NCBI GenBank assembly: GCA_024691125.1
Contig: JAILNV010000083.1
Span: forward strand, 1-61,641
Length of the DNA: 61,641 nt
Source: Lachnospiraceae bacterium
GTDB taxonomy: Bacteria > Bacillota > Clostridia > Lachnospirales > Lachnospiraceae
Direction: 5' to 3'
Part shown: in pieces, positions 46,043 through 54,767 of the stretch
Layout of the letters: the number at the start of each line of letters is the position of its first letter
Position numbering within the stretch: the first letter of the stretch is position 1
The notes under the pieces: generated by a model
The model's input: only the letters and a program-made list of their open reading frames with translations
Database searches by the model: none
Told to the model about the DNA's origin: nothing
Position numbers and translations under genes: made by a program

Positions 46043-47257
46043 ATGAGTCTTAACGATACACCTACGGCCGAACGCACTCATATCGGATTCTTCGGTCTTC
46101 GAAATGCCGGGAAAAGCAGCCTTGTAAACAGGATAACCAACCAGGAAATGTCCCTTGTCAGCGATATCAAGGGCACAACTACCGATCCGGTGAAGAAAAG
46201 TATGGAACTGCTGCCCCTCGGCCCCGTTACCATTATAGATACACCGGGCTGCGATGATACGGGCAGCCTCGGAGAACTGAGGGTTAAAAAGACCAAAGAT
46301 ATTCTTAAAACATGTGATATTGCCATACTTGTTACCGAACATCATACACCGGAGTCTGCTGAGAATGAGCTCATAGATCTGATAAAAAGCCGTTCAATCC
46401 CCTACATTATCGTCAAAAACAAATGCGATACCGATAATGTAGGCAATAAAGCCGTGAAGAGCGATATAAATGATCAGGAGGATTTCTCCGACATCCGTGT
46501 AAGTGCCCTAACGGGTGCCGGTATCGAAGAACTTAAAGAGCGTATTGCCCTGCTTACAAAAGATATGATCAAATCAGTACGATTGGTTGCGGATCTGCTG
46601 CATCCTCATGATACAGTAGTTCTCGTGATCCCCATAGACACTTCAGCACCCAAAGGCAGACTGATACTTCCCCAGCAGCAGGTGATCAGAGATATCCTTG
46701 ATGCAGGCGCTGTAAGCATGGTCACGGGAGTTAATGATCTTCCTGATACGCTGGTTTCGCTTAAGAAGGAGCCCGCTCTTGTAATTACGGATTCTCAGGC
46801 CTTCGGAAGAGTAATGAAGATGGTTCCCGAAACCATCCCTATTACATCATTCTCCATTCTCATGGCAAGATACAAAGGATTCCTGAAGGAAGCCCTTAAG
46901 GGCGCCGAAACTATAGGAAGGCTTGAAGACGGAGCCAATATCCTTATATGTGAAGGCTGTACTCATCACAGACAATGTGAAGATATAGGAACGGTCAAGC
47001 TTCCGAAATGGCTTAAAGAATACACCGGCAGGGAGCTTAAGCTTTCATTTACTTCAGGGCACGGATTCCCCGAAGATCTGTCTCCGTATGATCTTATCAT
47101 ACACTGCGGTGCCTGCATGCTCAATGACCGGGAGGTAAGCAGCCGTATGTCAGAAGCTCAGGCTGCATCAGTACCATTTACCAACTATGGAACGGCTATT
47201 GCTTTCATGAACGGCATACTTTCCCGTTCTGTCGCACCTCTCCTGCCCTTCCTTTGA
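46043..47257 (+). CDS. hydF: [FeFe]-hydrogenase maturation GTPase and scaffold
   Basis: 404 residues. It accepts the diiron precursor from HydE/HydG and passes it to the hydrogenase. GTPase: GLRNAGKSSLVNRI (Walker A), DTPGCDD (G3), NKCD (G4). The C-terminal [4Fe-4S] site is CTHHRQC followed by HCGAC, matching the CxH...HCxxC pattern. The start is ATG 46043 (MSLNDTPTAER, as in homologues); an ATG at 46016 lacks a ribosome site. It converges on the HAD-like gene with only 16 nt between stops and no terminator seen. Confidence 0.97.
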   Translation: MSLNDTPTAERTHIGFFGLRNAGKSSLVNRITNQEMSLVSDIKGTTTDPVKKSMELLPLGPVTIIDTPGCDDTGSLGELRVKKTKDILKTCDIAILVTEHHTPESAENELIDLIKSRSIPYIIVKNKCDTDNVGNKAVKSDINDQEDFSDIRVSALTGAGIEELKERIALLTKDMIKSVRLVADLLHPHDTVVLVIPIDTSAPKGRLILPQQQVIRDILDAGAVSMVTGVNDLPDTLVSLKKEPALVITDSQAFGRVMKMVPETIPITSFSILMARYKGFLKEALKGAETIGRLEDGANILICEGCTHHRQCEDIGTVKLPKWLKEYTGRELKLSFTSGHGFPEDLSPYDLIIHCGACMLNDREVSSRMSEAQAASVPFTNYGTAIAFMNGILSRSVAPLLPFL

Positions 47258-47272
47258 TGACCGGCGGATCAC

Positions 47273-47788
47273 TTATGATGAGAATTCTCTCTTTTTGATC
47301 TGTTCGGCCCGCTCTACTATTTTCTCTTCCCAGTCGTCATCCTGTGCATCGAGCTGATAGGTATTGAATCCATACTGTCTTCCCAATGTACATATGACCG
47401 TTTCATCATCAATATGAAGTGATATCCTGTATCTGCTCGGAACCTTCTGGGGAAGCGTTTCCTTATTATCCCTCTGCACCTCTTTAAGATGTCTCGTCCC
47501 GTTTACTATACCGTCAAAATGGATCCCGTAAAGAAAAAACAGACTTCTTATATATGCCTCAGTACGAAAGGATGAAGTGTATACCCATACCTCATAACCC
47601 ATGTCCTGAAGGCGGTTTATAAGACGTGGTGTACCAAGGCGAAGCCTCTCCTTAAATATCCTGTTTAAAGGAAACATAAGAGGTGGTTCAGTCTTATGTG
47701 TTTCGGGATATACGAACAGAACCTCATCCAGATCAAAGGAAACACGCATTTTATTATTTATATTTTCAGTTTTTCTCTTCTTTATCAT
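47273..47788 (-). CDS. HAD-like small phosphatase-type protein
   Basis: 171 residues. FDLDEVLF near the N-terminus matches HAD motif I (DxDxV/T), and VWVYTSSFR fits motif II (Ser/Thr). The rest (residues 25-165) aligns along its length with the C-terminal domain of the upstream gene. The start is uncertain: ATG 47788 overlaps the upstream stop by 23 nt, and ATG 47749 gives MRVSFDLDEV but has no clear ribosome site. Substrate unknown. Confidence 0.7.
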   Translation of the reverse strand: MIKKRKTENINNKMRVSFDLDEVLFVYPETHKTEPPLMFPLNRIFKERLRLGTPRLINRLQDMGYEVWVYTSSFRTEAYIRSLFFLYGIHFDGIVNGTRHLKEVQRDNKETLPQKVPSRYRISLHIDDETVICTLGRQYGFNTYQLDAQDDDWEEKIVERAEQIKKREFSS

Positions 47789-48674
47789 TGGCTTCTATCT
47801 TCTTTACCGCATCCTCAACAGCTGCCGACCAGTCATGCGCCGGACCTTTTATATCTATCTGATCATATTCACCCGACTGCCCGTCGATCGCTATAACCAT
47901 ATCGTTATACAGGTTCAGGGTAGTTTTGTATTTCTTCTTCATTATCTCTTTAATATGTTTTTTCCTGGCCTCGCTTGTCTTTTGAAGCCTTCCCGAAGCC
48001 GTTATGATTCCGTCAGGCTTTATCCTATGCTTTCCGAGAAGTCCTTCAATATAATCAACCGAGCAGTAGTCAGAGGTAAAGACCCATACATCATAGCCCT
48101 TAGCCTGAAGGAAACGGCAAAGAGCAGGGAATCCCAGCCTTATATTCTCTTTATATCTTATGTTTGAAGGAAAAGTAAGCTTCTTTTCTATCGGATACTC
48201 CGCTTCATTTACAAAAATAAGCTCATTAAGATCGATCGTTACCCTCTTGGTATTCCTTGATTTCTCAATTATATTGACAATATCCCCTTCATGAGTCAGA
48301 TTAAGGATCTTGATAGGCGCTCTCTTTACCCCAAGTCTTATAGCCGCTGCCCATCTGTGATGTCCGTTTATGATCATATATCCCTCGGGATGCATTCTTT
48401 CCACCATAATACGGTCATCCATTCCCTCCCAGGCACTGTATCCTCGGGACATCTCTTCCTTCATTCTTTTCTCATAATCTGAAATGATGGTATAACTGGG
48501 TCCTACATCCGGAAAGGTGAATTCATCATCCGGATTGGGGTGCATGTTTGTACATCTTGTTTTTCTTACGAGCAGGCGCCTTAAAAGTCCTGATTTAAGA
48601 GGAAACCATACCCCCTCATATTTCTTGATGTCATTAGCAACGAACTCGCTGAATTCGGTTTTTACAGCCGCCAT
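47766..48674 (-). CDS. ParB-like domain fused to degenerate HAD-like domain
   Basis: 302 residues. The N-terminal part (about 1-135) carries the ParB/sulfiredoxin-type box IINGHHRWAAAIRLGVKRAPIKIL (His-His-Arg nucleotide-binding motif). The C-terminal part (about 140-300) is a paralogue of the downstream 171-residue protein, with the same WVFTSDYCSVDYIEG order. However, motif I reads IDLNELIF, so the second catalytic Asp is Asn and the domain is probably not a phosphatase. The gene overlaps the catalytic paralogue, implying a two-protein unit. No known pathway recognised. Confidence 0.75.
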   Translation of the reverse strand: MAAVKTEFSEFVANDIKKYEGVWFPLKSGLLRRLLVRKTRCTNMHPNPDDEFTFPDVGPSYTIISDYEKRMKEEMSRGYSAWEGMDDRIMVERMHPEGYMIINGHHRWAAAIRLGVKRAPIKILNLTHEGDIVNIIEKSRNTKRVTIDLNELIFVNEAEYPIEKKLTFPSNIRYKENIRLGFPALCRFLQAKGYDVWVFTSDYCSVDYIEGLLGKHRIKPDGIITASGRLQKTSEARKKHIKEIMKKKYKTTLNLYNDMVIAIDGQSGEYDQIDIKGPAHDWSAAVEDAVKKIEANDKEEKN

Positions 48675-48702
48675 AATGCCTCCTTATGTCTGTCATGAAC
48701 AG

Positions 48703-49047
48703 TTAGTTATTCATACATATCTCTTTCAACAGTTCCATCCTCTTCTCATGTACATACGGTTCCACATCGTGACTGTTGATTATATGTGCACCTATTATGA
48801 TGTGATCTTCGAATTCCTCGATACGCCTGATCTCCAGCTCGAACTGAACAACCTCCGAGGTATCCAGCCCCGTGGCCATTATCATATCACCGGATCTGAA
48901 ATCATGCTTTGCTTCCTCCCGCTTTATCCGGAGCGCTATACCGCTTTCGCTTATATTTTCCACTACGCCTACCGTTTCGCTGTTCTCAGAATATATAAGA
49001 CACAATATACCGGATCTGATCCGTGAAAAAATACGTCTTTCCTCCAT
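48703..49047 (-). CDS. Single-domain PilZ protein
   Basis: 114 residues from ATG 49047 (AGGAG upstream). Both c-di-GMP contacts are seen: RIFSR (RxxxR, residues 4-8) and NISESG (D/NxSxxG, about 29-34). It should therefore be a genuine c-di-GMP receptor. Such proteins modulate motility or exopolysaccharide output. A longer frame from 49146 is rejected because it starts inside the upstream gene and lacks a ribosome site. Confidence 0.88.
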   Translation of the reverse strand: MEERRIFSRIRSGILCLIYSENSETVGVVENISESGIALRIKREEAKHDFRSGDMIMATGLDTSEVVQFELEIRRIEEFEDHIIIGAHIINSHDVEPYVHEKRMELLKEICMNN

Positions 49048-49074
49048 TGGAATTCTCCTGTTATCATATTGTTT

Positions 49075-49107
49075 TGAATAGTTACAAATCAGAACAGTCC
49101 TGAATAG
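49075..49107. repeat. Cluster of intergenic-motif half sites upstream of PilZ gene
   Basis: Minus-strand GTAACTATTC (49077-49086), plus-strand CAGAACAG (49090-49097) and CTGAATAG (49100-49107) all match halves of the window-wide motif. They overlap the end of the MglB-like gene. Confidence 0.4.
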
Positions 49108-49117
49108 CAACTGCATA

Positions 49118-50170
49118 TTACTGCATTCTGATAAAGTCCTGTACATTCACATAGTCTATCCGTCTGTAATCAACATATACCGATCGTGAGCCGGCATTTC
49201 CCGTCACCGATGAATAGTTTCCGGATGTGGACAGCTCATATGACAGACGGATTATCTTTTCAGCCTGACCTATGGCATCATTGTAAACCGTACCTTCCAT
49301 TTTCTTCATCTGAACCAGTTCGAGGGCTTCTCTTATACCATCCACACCCACTACCAGAGGCTGGTCTTCTCCTCTGTGTTTAACAGCCTCAAGCGCACCT
49401 ATTGCCATCTCATCGTTATTCGATATGACCATCTCTATTCCTTTGGGATGCTCATCAATAAGCGCAGCCATCTTACTCTCAGCCTGATCCCTGTTCCAGT
49501 TGGCAAGCTCATCTCCTATCCTCTCTATCGGAATTCCTGCCTGCTGTATCGCCTCTATGGATATCTGGGTCCGGATCAGTGCATCCTGATGCCCTATTTC
49601 CCCTTCCAGTATAACGAACTGTATCACACCGTCATCATTTCTGTCCACCTGTTCGAAACGTTCCTTGTCCGATAGAGCATCGATTACGATCGCAGCCTGG
49701 AGAAGGCCCGACTGTTCGGCATTGGCTCCGACATAAAAGAGCTTATCCCACCTCTCCAGATCCTCGGCTACCGGCTCCCTGTTAAAAAACACCACGGGCA
49801 CATCTGCGCTCCTTGCCTTATCTATGATCACAGTTGCATCTGTCCTGTCTACCAGATTAACACAGACAACATCATAGCCTTTATCTATGAAACCGTTCAC
49901 CTGATCATTCTGCGCCAGCTGGCTTCCTCCGGCACTCACTATGTCAACCAGAATAACATCTCCCGTTTCCTTCTCGATCTCTCTTGCCCAGGTGTTCATC
50001 CTTGCGCAGAGCTCTACTATGAAAGTATCATAGACATCATTTACGCTTACTCCTATACGGATGTTTCGGTTCTTCAACGGCTCGTTTCCGGCCCGTCCGT
50101 CACTTCCGCATCCGCAGAGGATGCAGAGGACCGCCGCAAAGAGAAGGGTGGTTATCATATATCGTTTCAT
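49118..50170 (-). CDS. MglB-like periplasmic sugar-binding lipoprotein
   Basis: 350 residues; signal sequence with lipobox ILCGC, then a family 2 (Peripla_BP_4) fold. IRIGVSVNDVYDTF and DRNDDGVIQFVILEGE are visible; the latter matches the calcium-binding loop of galactose/glucose-binding proteins. ISNNDEMAIGALEAVK is also MglB-like. Probable ligand is galactose or glucose. No MglA/MglC partner is adjacent, so it may feed another transporter or act as a sensor component. It follows a pair of 40-bp direct repeats. Confidence 0.88.
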   Translation of the reverse strand: MKRYMITTLLFAAVLCILCGCGSDGRAGNEPLKNRNIRIGVSVNDVYDTFIVELCARMNTWAREIEKETGDVILVDIVSAGGSQLAQNDQVNGFIDKGYDVVCVNLVDRTDATVIIDKARSADVPVVFFNREPVAEDLERWDKLFYVGANAEQSGLLQAAIVIDALSDKERFEQVDRNDDGVIQFVILEGEIGHQDALIRTQISIEAIQQAGIPIERIGDELANWNRDQAESKMAALIDEHPKGIEMVISNNDEMAIGALEAVKHRGEDQPLVVGVDGIREALELVQMKKMEGTVYNDAIGQAEKIIRLSYELSTSGNYSSVTGNAGSRSVYVDYRRIDYVNVQDFIRMQ

Positions 50171-50205
50171 TTTATGCTTCCTGTTTCTGTTTACTGTTTT
50201 ATTTT

Positions 50206-50285
50206 CTGAGCATCCGCCGTTTATATCGATAATCCGGTATCTTTACTGATCATCCGTCGTTTTTATCGGTTATATGGTATCTTTA
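50206..50285. repeat. Two tandem 40-bp direct repeats upstream of the MglB-like gene
   Basis: Unit 1 50206-50245 and unit 2 50246-50285 are about 80% identical (CTGAGCATCCGCCGTTTATA against CTGATCATCCGTCGTTTTTA). They sit between the anchored binding protein and the MglB-like gene, where an AraC-type regulator could bind. Confidence 0.7.
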
Positions 50286-50331
50286 CAGGCAGGCTGCGGC
50301 TCTGTGTGTTTTCAGCACATCAGCTCTCATT

Positions 50332-51309
50332 TTACCGCGCAGTCGGGAACAGCAGTCTCTGGTTAGACTCATCATACATATTCTGATGATCAACCACACC
50401 GTAAGCTATCGGATAAGCAGCATACTTATCCGCTTCTTCCCTGTCTCCCTCACGTTCCGAAAGAAGCCTCTTAAGCCCTATATATCCCATGCTGAATTCA
50501 TCCTGATAAATAAGAGACTTTATCAGCCGGTTATCTACGTAATACACGCTCTTGCTGCTGTTAGCTATCCCGTATATCTTAATATCCTTGTTAAGGTTAA
50601 GTGTAGCATCCATAAGCTCTTCCACGGAGCCTGAATCAAGCGCGATTATGACATCCACCGCCTCCTCGGTAAGCTTTCTCTGAAGGAAGAACTGCGCCTT
50701 CTTGTCTATCTCCTGCTCATCACGTTCCCATATTACAACATCATCCGCATAATGAATATCCGTGTTAAGCAGTGCATCCAGTCTTTTCCTGACACTGTCA
50801 CGCTGTATATGATCGCAGATCACAGCAGCCTTTATCCAGTCTTTTTCGTTATCATCTATAGTCCCGGCGAGAGCCTGAGCCATTTCCGCGTCATCTGCAC
50901 CGGTTACGGGCACATCAGGATCTCCCGTTCCCGATTCAACAAAAGCATATGGAATACCGGGCGGATTATTCTTAATATAACTGCCTATAGCTTTGGCATC
51001 ACATGCCGCTATGAGAAGCGCATCAGCCCCGTTCAAGGCTTCACGTCTTATTAGCGCCGTCTGTTCCTCAGGATCATCATCCGAAGACATGGTTATAAGA
51101 GTAACCTCCGCATTCATATCTGCTGCCGCAGTATCGGCTCCCTGTTTAAGATTATCCCATCTTCTGTTGTCCGAACCGTATACAATGAGTGAGACCTGGA
51201 TTATCGGCTCCGTTTTCCTCATTAGATTTACATAATATCCCACTTCTATGAGCATGAGCAGGAAAATCACAATGACCACATAGAACATAGGGGTTCTTTT
51301 TATCTTCAT
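50332..51309 (-). CDS. Membrane-anchored sugar-binding-like sensor protein
   Basis: 325 residues with an uncleaved N-terminal TM (about 9-29, no lipobox) and an extracytoplasmic Peripla_BP_4 fold (about 38-320; LIVYGSDNRRWDNLKQGADTAAADMNAEV). Its ATG overlaps the histidine kinase stop (ATGA), so the two are made together. This arrangement parallels clostridial XylFII-LytS, in which an anchored xylose-binding protein presents ligand to the kinase. The ligand here is unknown. Confidence 0.85.
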   Translation of the reverse strand: MKIKRTPMFYVVIVIFLLMLIEVGYYVNLMRKTEPIIQVSLIVYGSDNRRWDNLKQGADTAAADMNAEVTLITMSSDDDPEEQTALIRREALNGADALLIAACDAKAIGSYIKNNPPGIPYAFVESGTGDPDVPVTGADDAEMAQALAGTIDDNEKDWIKAAVICDHIQRDSVRKRLDALLNTDIHYADDVVIWERDEQEIDKKAQFFLQRKLTEEAVDVIIALDSGSVEELMDATLNLNKDIKIYGIANSSKSVYYVDNRLIKSLIYQDEFSMGYIGLKRLLSEREGDREEADKYAAYPIAYGVVDHQNMYDESNQRLLFPTAR

Positions 51310-53111
51310 GACAGTTCTCCCCCCTTCTTATAATCCTCATATGTGATCTTAGGCAGATGGATCCTTACAGTAGTACCCTCATCCAGTTCACTCTCGATCT
51401 CCAGACCGTAATTTCCCTTAAAATACAGCTGAATACGCTGATTGACGTTCCACAGGCCTATTCCCGATCCTTTTCCCCTGGTTCTTGACTTTTCCGTCAG
51501 AAGGGTCTTAAGCGTTTCTTCGGGAATACCCATACCGTTATCGGTAACCTCTATATAAATATCCCCATCCTTCTCATATCCCTTAACGCTTATCTCCGAA
51601 TCCTCATCCAGTGAACCGTAGTAAATTGCATTCTCAATAAGCGGCTGCACGATGAGCTTGATAGTACAGAAGTCCTCTATTGCAGGATCTATATCTATGT
51701 TTGAAGTGAATTTGTTTTTATAACGAACCTTCTGAATACTGAGATAATTCTGGGCATGTCTGATCTCGTCCCTTATAGGTATGATATTGTCACCCCGGCT
51801 TAAGCTGATACGGAACAGCGATGCCAGAGAGGTCACCATATCTATAGCGTCTCTGTACCTGCTGCTCTCGATCATCCAGATAACCGAATCGAGCGTATTA
51901 TACAGGAAATGGGGATTTATCTGCGACTGCAGGGCATCAAGCTCACTTCTGCGCTTATCCCTCTGCTCCTTAACCATATCCTCCATGAGCTTTCTCATCT
52001 GTACAACCATTGATCTTATGGTGCGTCCAAGATGCATGATCTCATGTGTGCCGCCGACATAAATATGCTCCTCACTCAGATCTCCCTCCTCAAGCTTCTT
52101 AACACTCTCGTCCAATTGTCTGAGCGGATCGGTAACCCTTGAAGAAATGAACATATTACCCGACAGGACCACAAAGATCATCCCTGTCAGTATCATTACC
52201 ATAAATATCCTGGTCTGTGACAGACTCAGTGTCAGATCCTTCGTAGGAGTTACACTTACTATCCGCCATCCCGTATATCCGATGGTCTTAACGATAACGG
52301 ATCTCTCCTCACCGTTATAATTCTCTATATGGCTGCCGTCCTCATACCCAAGTGCCGCCCTGTTGTTTTCACTTATAAGTCCCGAATAAATAGCACGCTG
52401 TCTCGGGTGATATATTATCTCTCCGTTTCTGTCCATGAGATACATATAACCCCTTCCGCCTTCATTAGCCTTCATAAACATCTGCTCTATGGCGGAGAAA
52501 TCCATATCAACCAGAAGAATACCTCTCTGGATATTCGCTCCTCTGGTAAGCTCTACGCTTCTGCTTAAGGATACTACCCAGTAATAGCGGTAGTTGCTGT
52601 TCTCAAACATGTTCTGCACATGCGGGGTGGAAAAATGGATATCAGCTATCTTTTCATCGGCGCTCTTAAACCACTCCTGCTTACTGAAATCAACGCCCTC
52701 TTTTCTTCCCGAAACCGGGGATGCGCCGATCAGAGCGCCATCCTTCGTTACGCATGCGATACTGACGATATTGCTCTTATTTGCCTCATACAGAAGATCC
52801 ATTTCGCCTATAAATGAATCCTTGGACAGATCAGTCCTTTTAACAACCGAATAATAGAACGAATCCGAAACACTCATCATATTCCGGATATATGTGTTAA
52901 GATTCCAGGCAACCTGTTCAAGCACCTGCTTATCCTTCTCAATGGCATTCTCCCTAAGTCGCTCAGAAAACCTGGAATACATCGCAAATCCAGTCATCAG
53001 CACTCCGAGAACGGCGATCAGAGAAAAGGATATCGATATGATAAACTGGATACTTCTGCGTTTATATGTATTTTTTACTGCCGAAACCAGCCGGTTTAGT
53101 CTTTTATTCAT
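51306..53111 (-). CDS. Sensor histidine kinase, YesM/LytS-like
   Basis: 601 residues. TM1 (about 21-45), extracellular dCache-type sensor (about 50-290), TM2 (about 305-327), HAMP (about 328-380), then a His_kinase (PF06580) domain with phosphoacceptor His in LQSQINPHFLYNTLDSVIWM (about 400). A HATPase follows with DNGMGIP and GKGSGIGLWNVNQR. Pairs with the adjacent AraC-type regulator. Overlaps the response regulator stop by 4 nt. Confidence 0.95.
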   Translation of the reverse strand: MNKRLNRLVSAVKNTYKRRSIQFIISISFSLIAVLGVLMTGFAMYSRFSERLRENAIEKDKQVLEQVAWNLNTYIRNMMSVSDSFYYSVVKRTDLSKDSFIGEMDLLYEANKSNIVSIACVTKDGALIGASPVSGRKEGVDFSKQEWFKSADEKIADIHFSTPHVQNMFENSNYRYYWVVSLSRSVELTRGANIQRGILLVDMDFSAIEQMFMKANEGGRGYMYLMDRNGEIIYHPRQRAIYSGLISENNRAALGYEDGSHIENYNGEERSVIVKTIGYTGWRIVSVTPTKDLTLSLSQTRIFMVMILTGMIFVVLSGNMFISSRVTDPLRQLDESVKKLEEGDLSEEHIYVGGTHEIMHLGRTIRSMVVQMRKLMEDMVKEQRDKRRSELDALQSQINPHFLYNTLDSVIWMIESSRYRDAIDMVTSLASLFRISLSRGDNIIPIRDEIRHAQNYLSIQKVRYKNKFTSNIDIDPAIEDFCTIKLIVQPLIENAIYYGSLDEDSEISVKGYEKDGDIYIEVTDNGMGIPEETLKTLLTEKSRTRGKGSGIGLWNVNQRIQLYFKGNYGLEIESELDEGTTVRIHLPKITYEDYKKGGELS

Positions 53112-54703
53112 GCTTTCTTCTGACGATACTTAGCCGGCGACGTGCCAAACTGTTTTTTGAAAACATAACTGAAATACGTGGGCTCTTCATACCCTACCAT
53201 CCCTGCGATAACATAGCTCTTTTCATCCGTTTCCTGAAGCAGCCTCACCGCTTCGTCCATACGTACCTTCGTAAGGTACGAGACAAAATTCATTCCCGTT
53301 TCCTTCTTAAATACCGTTGAGAAGTACGTGGTACCTACACCAAGGTGAGAACAGAGCATATCGACATTCAGAGAAGAATCGGCATAATGCTCCTTTATAA
53401 ACGCCTCGGCCTTTTCTCCAAGCAGTCTGCTTGCACCCAAACGTTCCGCACCGATCGCTTTCTGCAATCCACTGCACAGTTCGCTTAACCACTCCGTAAT
53501 CTCATCAAAGGAATGGAATCTGTCTATCTTATCAAGCAGCACCCTGGTACTCTCCCAGTTGGATTCAAGCCTGTAGGTCACCGCCACACGGGTCAGTTCT
53601 ATGATAAGCTCCGTACAGTACAGCCGAAGCTGGGGCATGGATGCGGACAGCTTCTTAAGATGACCCGTAACCTCATTTACAACTCCTTCAAGAGACGCAC
53701 TGTCACCTACCTTTATCTCCGTTATCAGCCTTCTCATCAGATCCTCATCTATCGTAAGGACGTCATTGTTTCTCGGTTCCACATCATCAATATAGATTGC
53801 CTGATCTCCGGGCATAAGGAGCCTGTATCCCACCGCTTCCCTTGCCTCCGCAAATGAACGTGGGATATCCCGGACATTACCGTATACCCTGCCTACACCG
53901 GCCGATGTATTAAGACCGTACTGCTTTGCTGCCAGCTTACATATCTGATCCATTCTGGCAATAAAGCCCTTATGCTCCTGTGTACTCTTTAAGCCTGTAA
54001 TAACAACAACCGTACCAAGATAATTAATAAAGATACTATTTCCGTATCCCTCCAGACGTTCCTGCGTAAGATTCTTAAGAGATATTCCCAGAAGTCCGGG
54101 ATTAAGGGGCTGCGTGTTCTGTGTATCCTCCTCCATCCCCAGTACACTGACCGTATAGAAGGCATCATCCATCGTTATACTGTAATCCAGCAGTCCCCTC
54201 TGTATCTGTTCGTTGTTAAGATGTCCCTCCAGAAGGCTCACCATGAACTGTTCCTTAAGGACCGGGAGGCTCTCATCATAGAATTTCTTAAGTCTTTCTA
54301 TGTTATGGCGCCTGTCGAAATCCTCATCCAGCCTTTCCTTGATCTTAAGAAAGACCTTTATAAGCTCTTCTGAATTGATCGGTTTCAGAATATATTCCTC
54401 TGCGCCCAGCCTGACAGCTTCCTGGGCATATTCAAACTCATCATATCCCGAGAAAATGATTATCCTTACGTCCGGCATGGTTTCCTTAAGCCTGCGGCAG
54501 AAGGTAAGACCGTCCATAAAAGGCATATGGATATCCGTAAGCACCACATCCGGAGCGTACTGTTCCGCCTTTTCCAGAGCATCCTCACCATTGTCAGCCT
54601 TAGCAACCACGCTATATCCTATCTCATCCCAGTTGATACATCCCGCAATGGCTTCTCTGGCTTCTTCCTCATCATCAACAAGCATAACCTTATACAGGTT
54701 CAT
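53108..54703 (-). CDS. Response regulator, AraC-type, YesN-like
   Basis: 531 residues. Receiver (1-120) with acidic pocket DDEEE and phosphoacceptor Asp in VVLTDIHMPFMDG (about 56), a long middle region (about 130-420), and a C-terminal AraC HTH (about 425-530; LCSHLGVGTTYFSTVFKKETGMNFVSYLTKVRMDEAVRLL). It probably activates the flanking sugar transport genes. AGGAGG before ATG 54703. Confidence 0.95.
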   Translation of the reverse strand: MNLYKVMLVDDEEEAREAIAGCINWDEIGYSVVAKADNGEDALEKAEQYAPDVVLTDIHMPFMDGLTFCRRLKETMPDVRIIIFSGYDEFEYAQEAVRLGAEEYILKPINSEELIKVFLKIKERLDEDFDRRHNIERLKKFYDESLPVLKEQFMVSLLEGHLNNEQIQRGLLDYSITMDDAFYTVSVLGMEEDTQNTQPLNPGLLGISLKNLTQERLEGYGNSIFINYLGTVVVITGLKSTQEHKGFIARMDQICKLAAKQYGLNTSAGVGRVYGNVRDIPRSFAEAREAVGYRLLMPGDQAIYIDDVEPRNNDVLTIDEDLMRRLITEIKVGDSASLEGVVNEVTGHLKKLSASMPQLRLYCTELIIELTRVAVTYRLESNWESTRVLLDKIDRFHSFDEITEWLSELCSGLQKAIGAERLGASRLLGEKAEAFIKEHYADSSLNVDMLCSHLGVGTTYFSTVFKKETGMNFVSYLTKVRMDEAVRLLQETDEKSYVIAGMVGYEEPTYFSYVFKKQFGTSPAKYRQKKA

Positions 54704-54738
54704 TTCTTATCCTCCTGCTTAGAAGCCCGCTCAAAACA

Positions 54739-54756
54739 GTAACTGTTCAGAACAGG
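54739..54756 (+). repeat. Intergenic motif GTAACTGTTCAGAACAGG
   Basis: 17 of 18 bases match the copy at 9389. The core CTGTTC-A-GAACAG (54743-54755) is a perfect 6-1-6 inverted repeat. Located between the binding-protein stop and the response-regulator start. Confidence 0.65.
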
Positions 54757-54767
54757 CTCAAAATATA

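Noticed and set aside
48703-49146. Longer PilZ protein starting at 49146
   Set aside because: The extension has no ribosome site and overlaps the end of the upstream gene; PilZ motifs begin right after ATG 49047.
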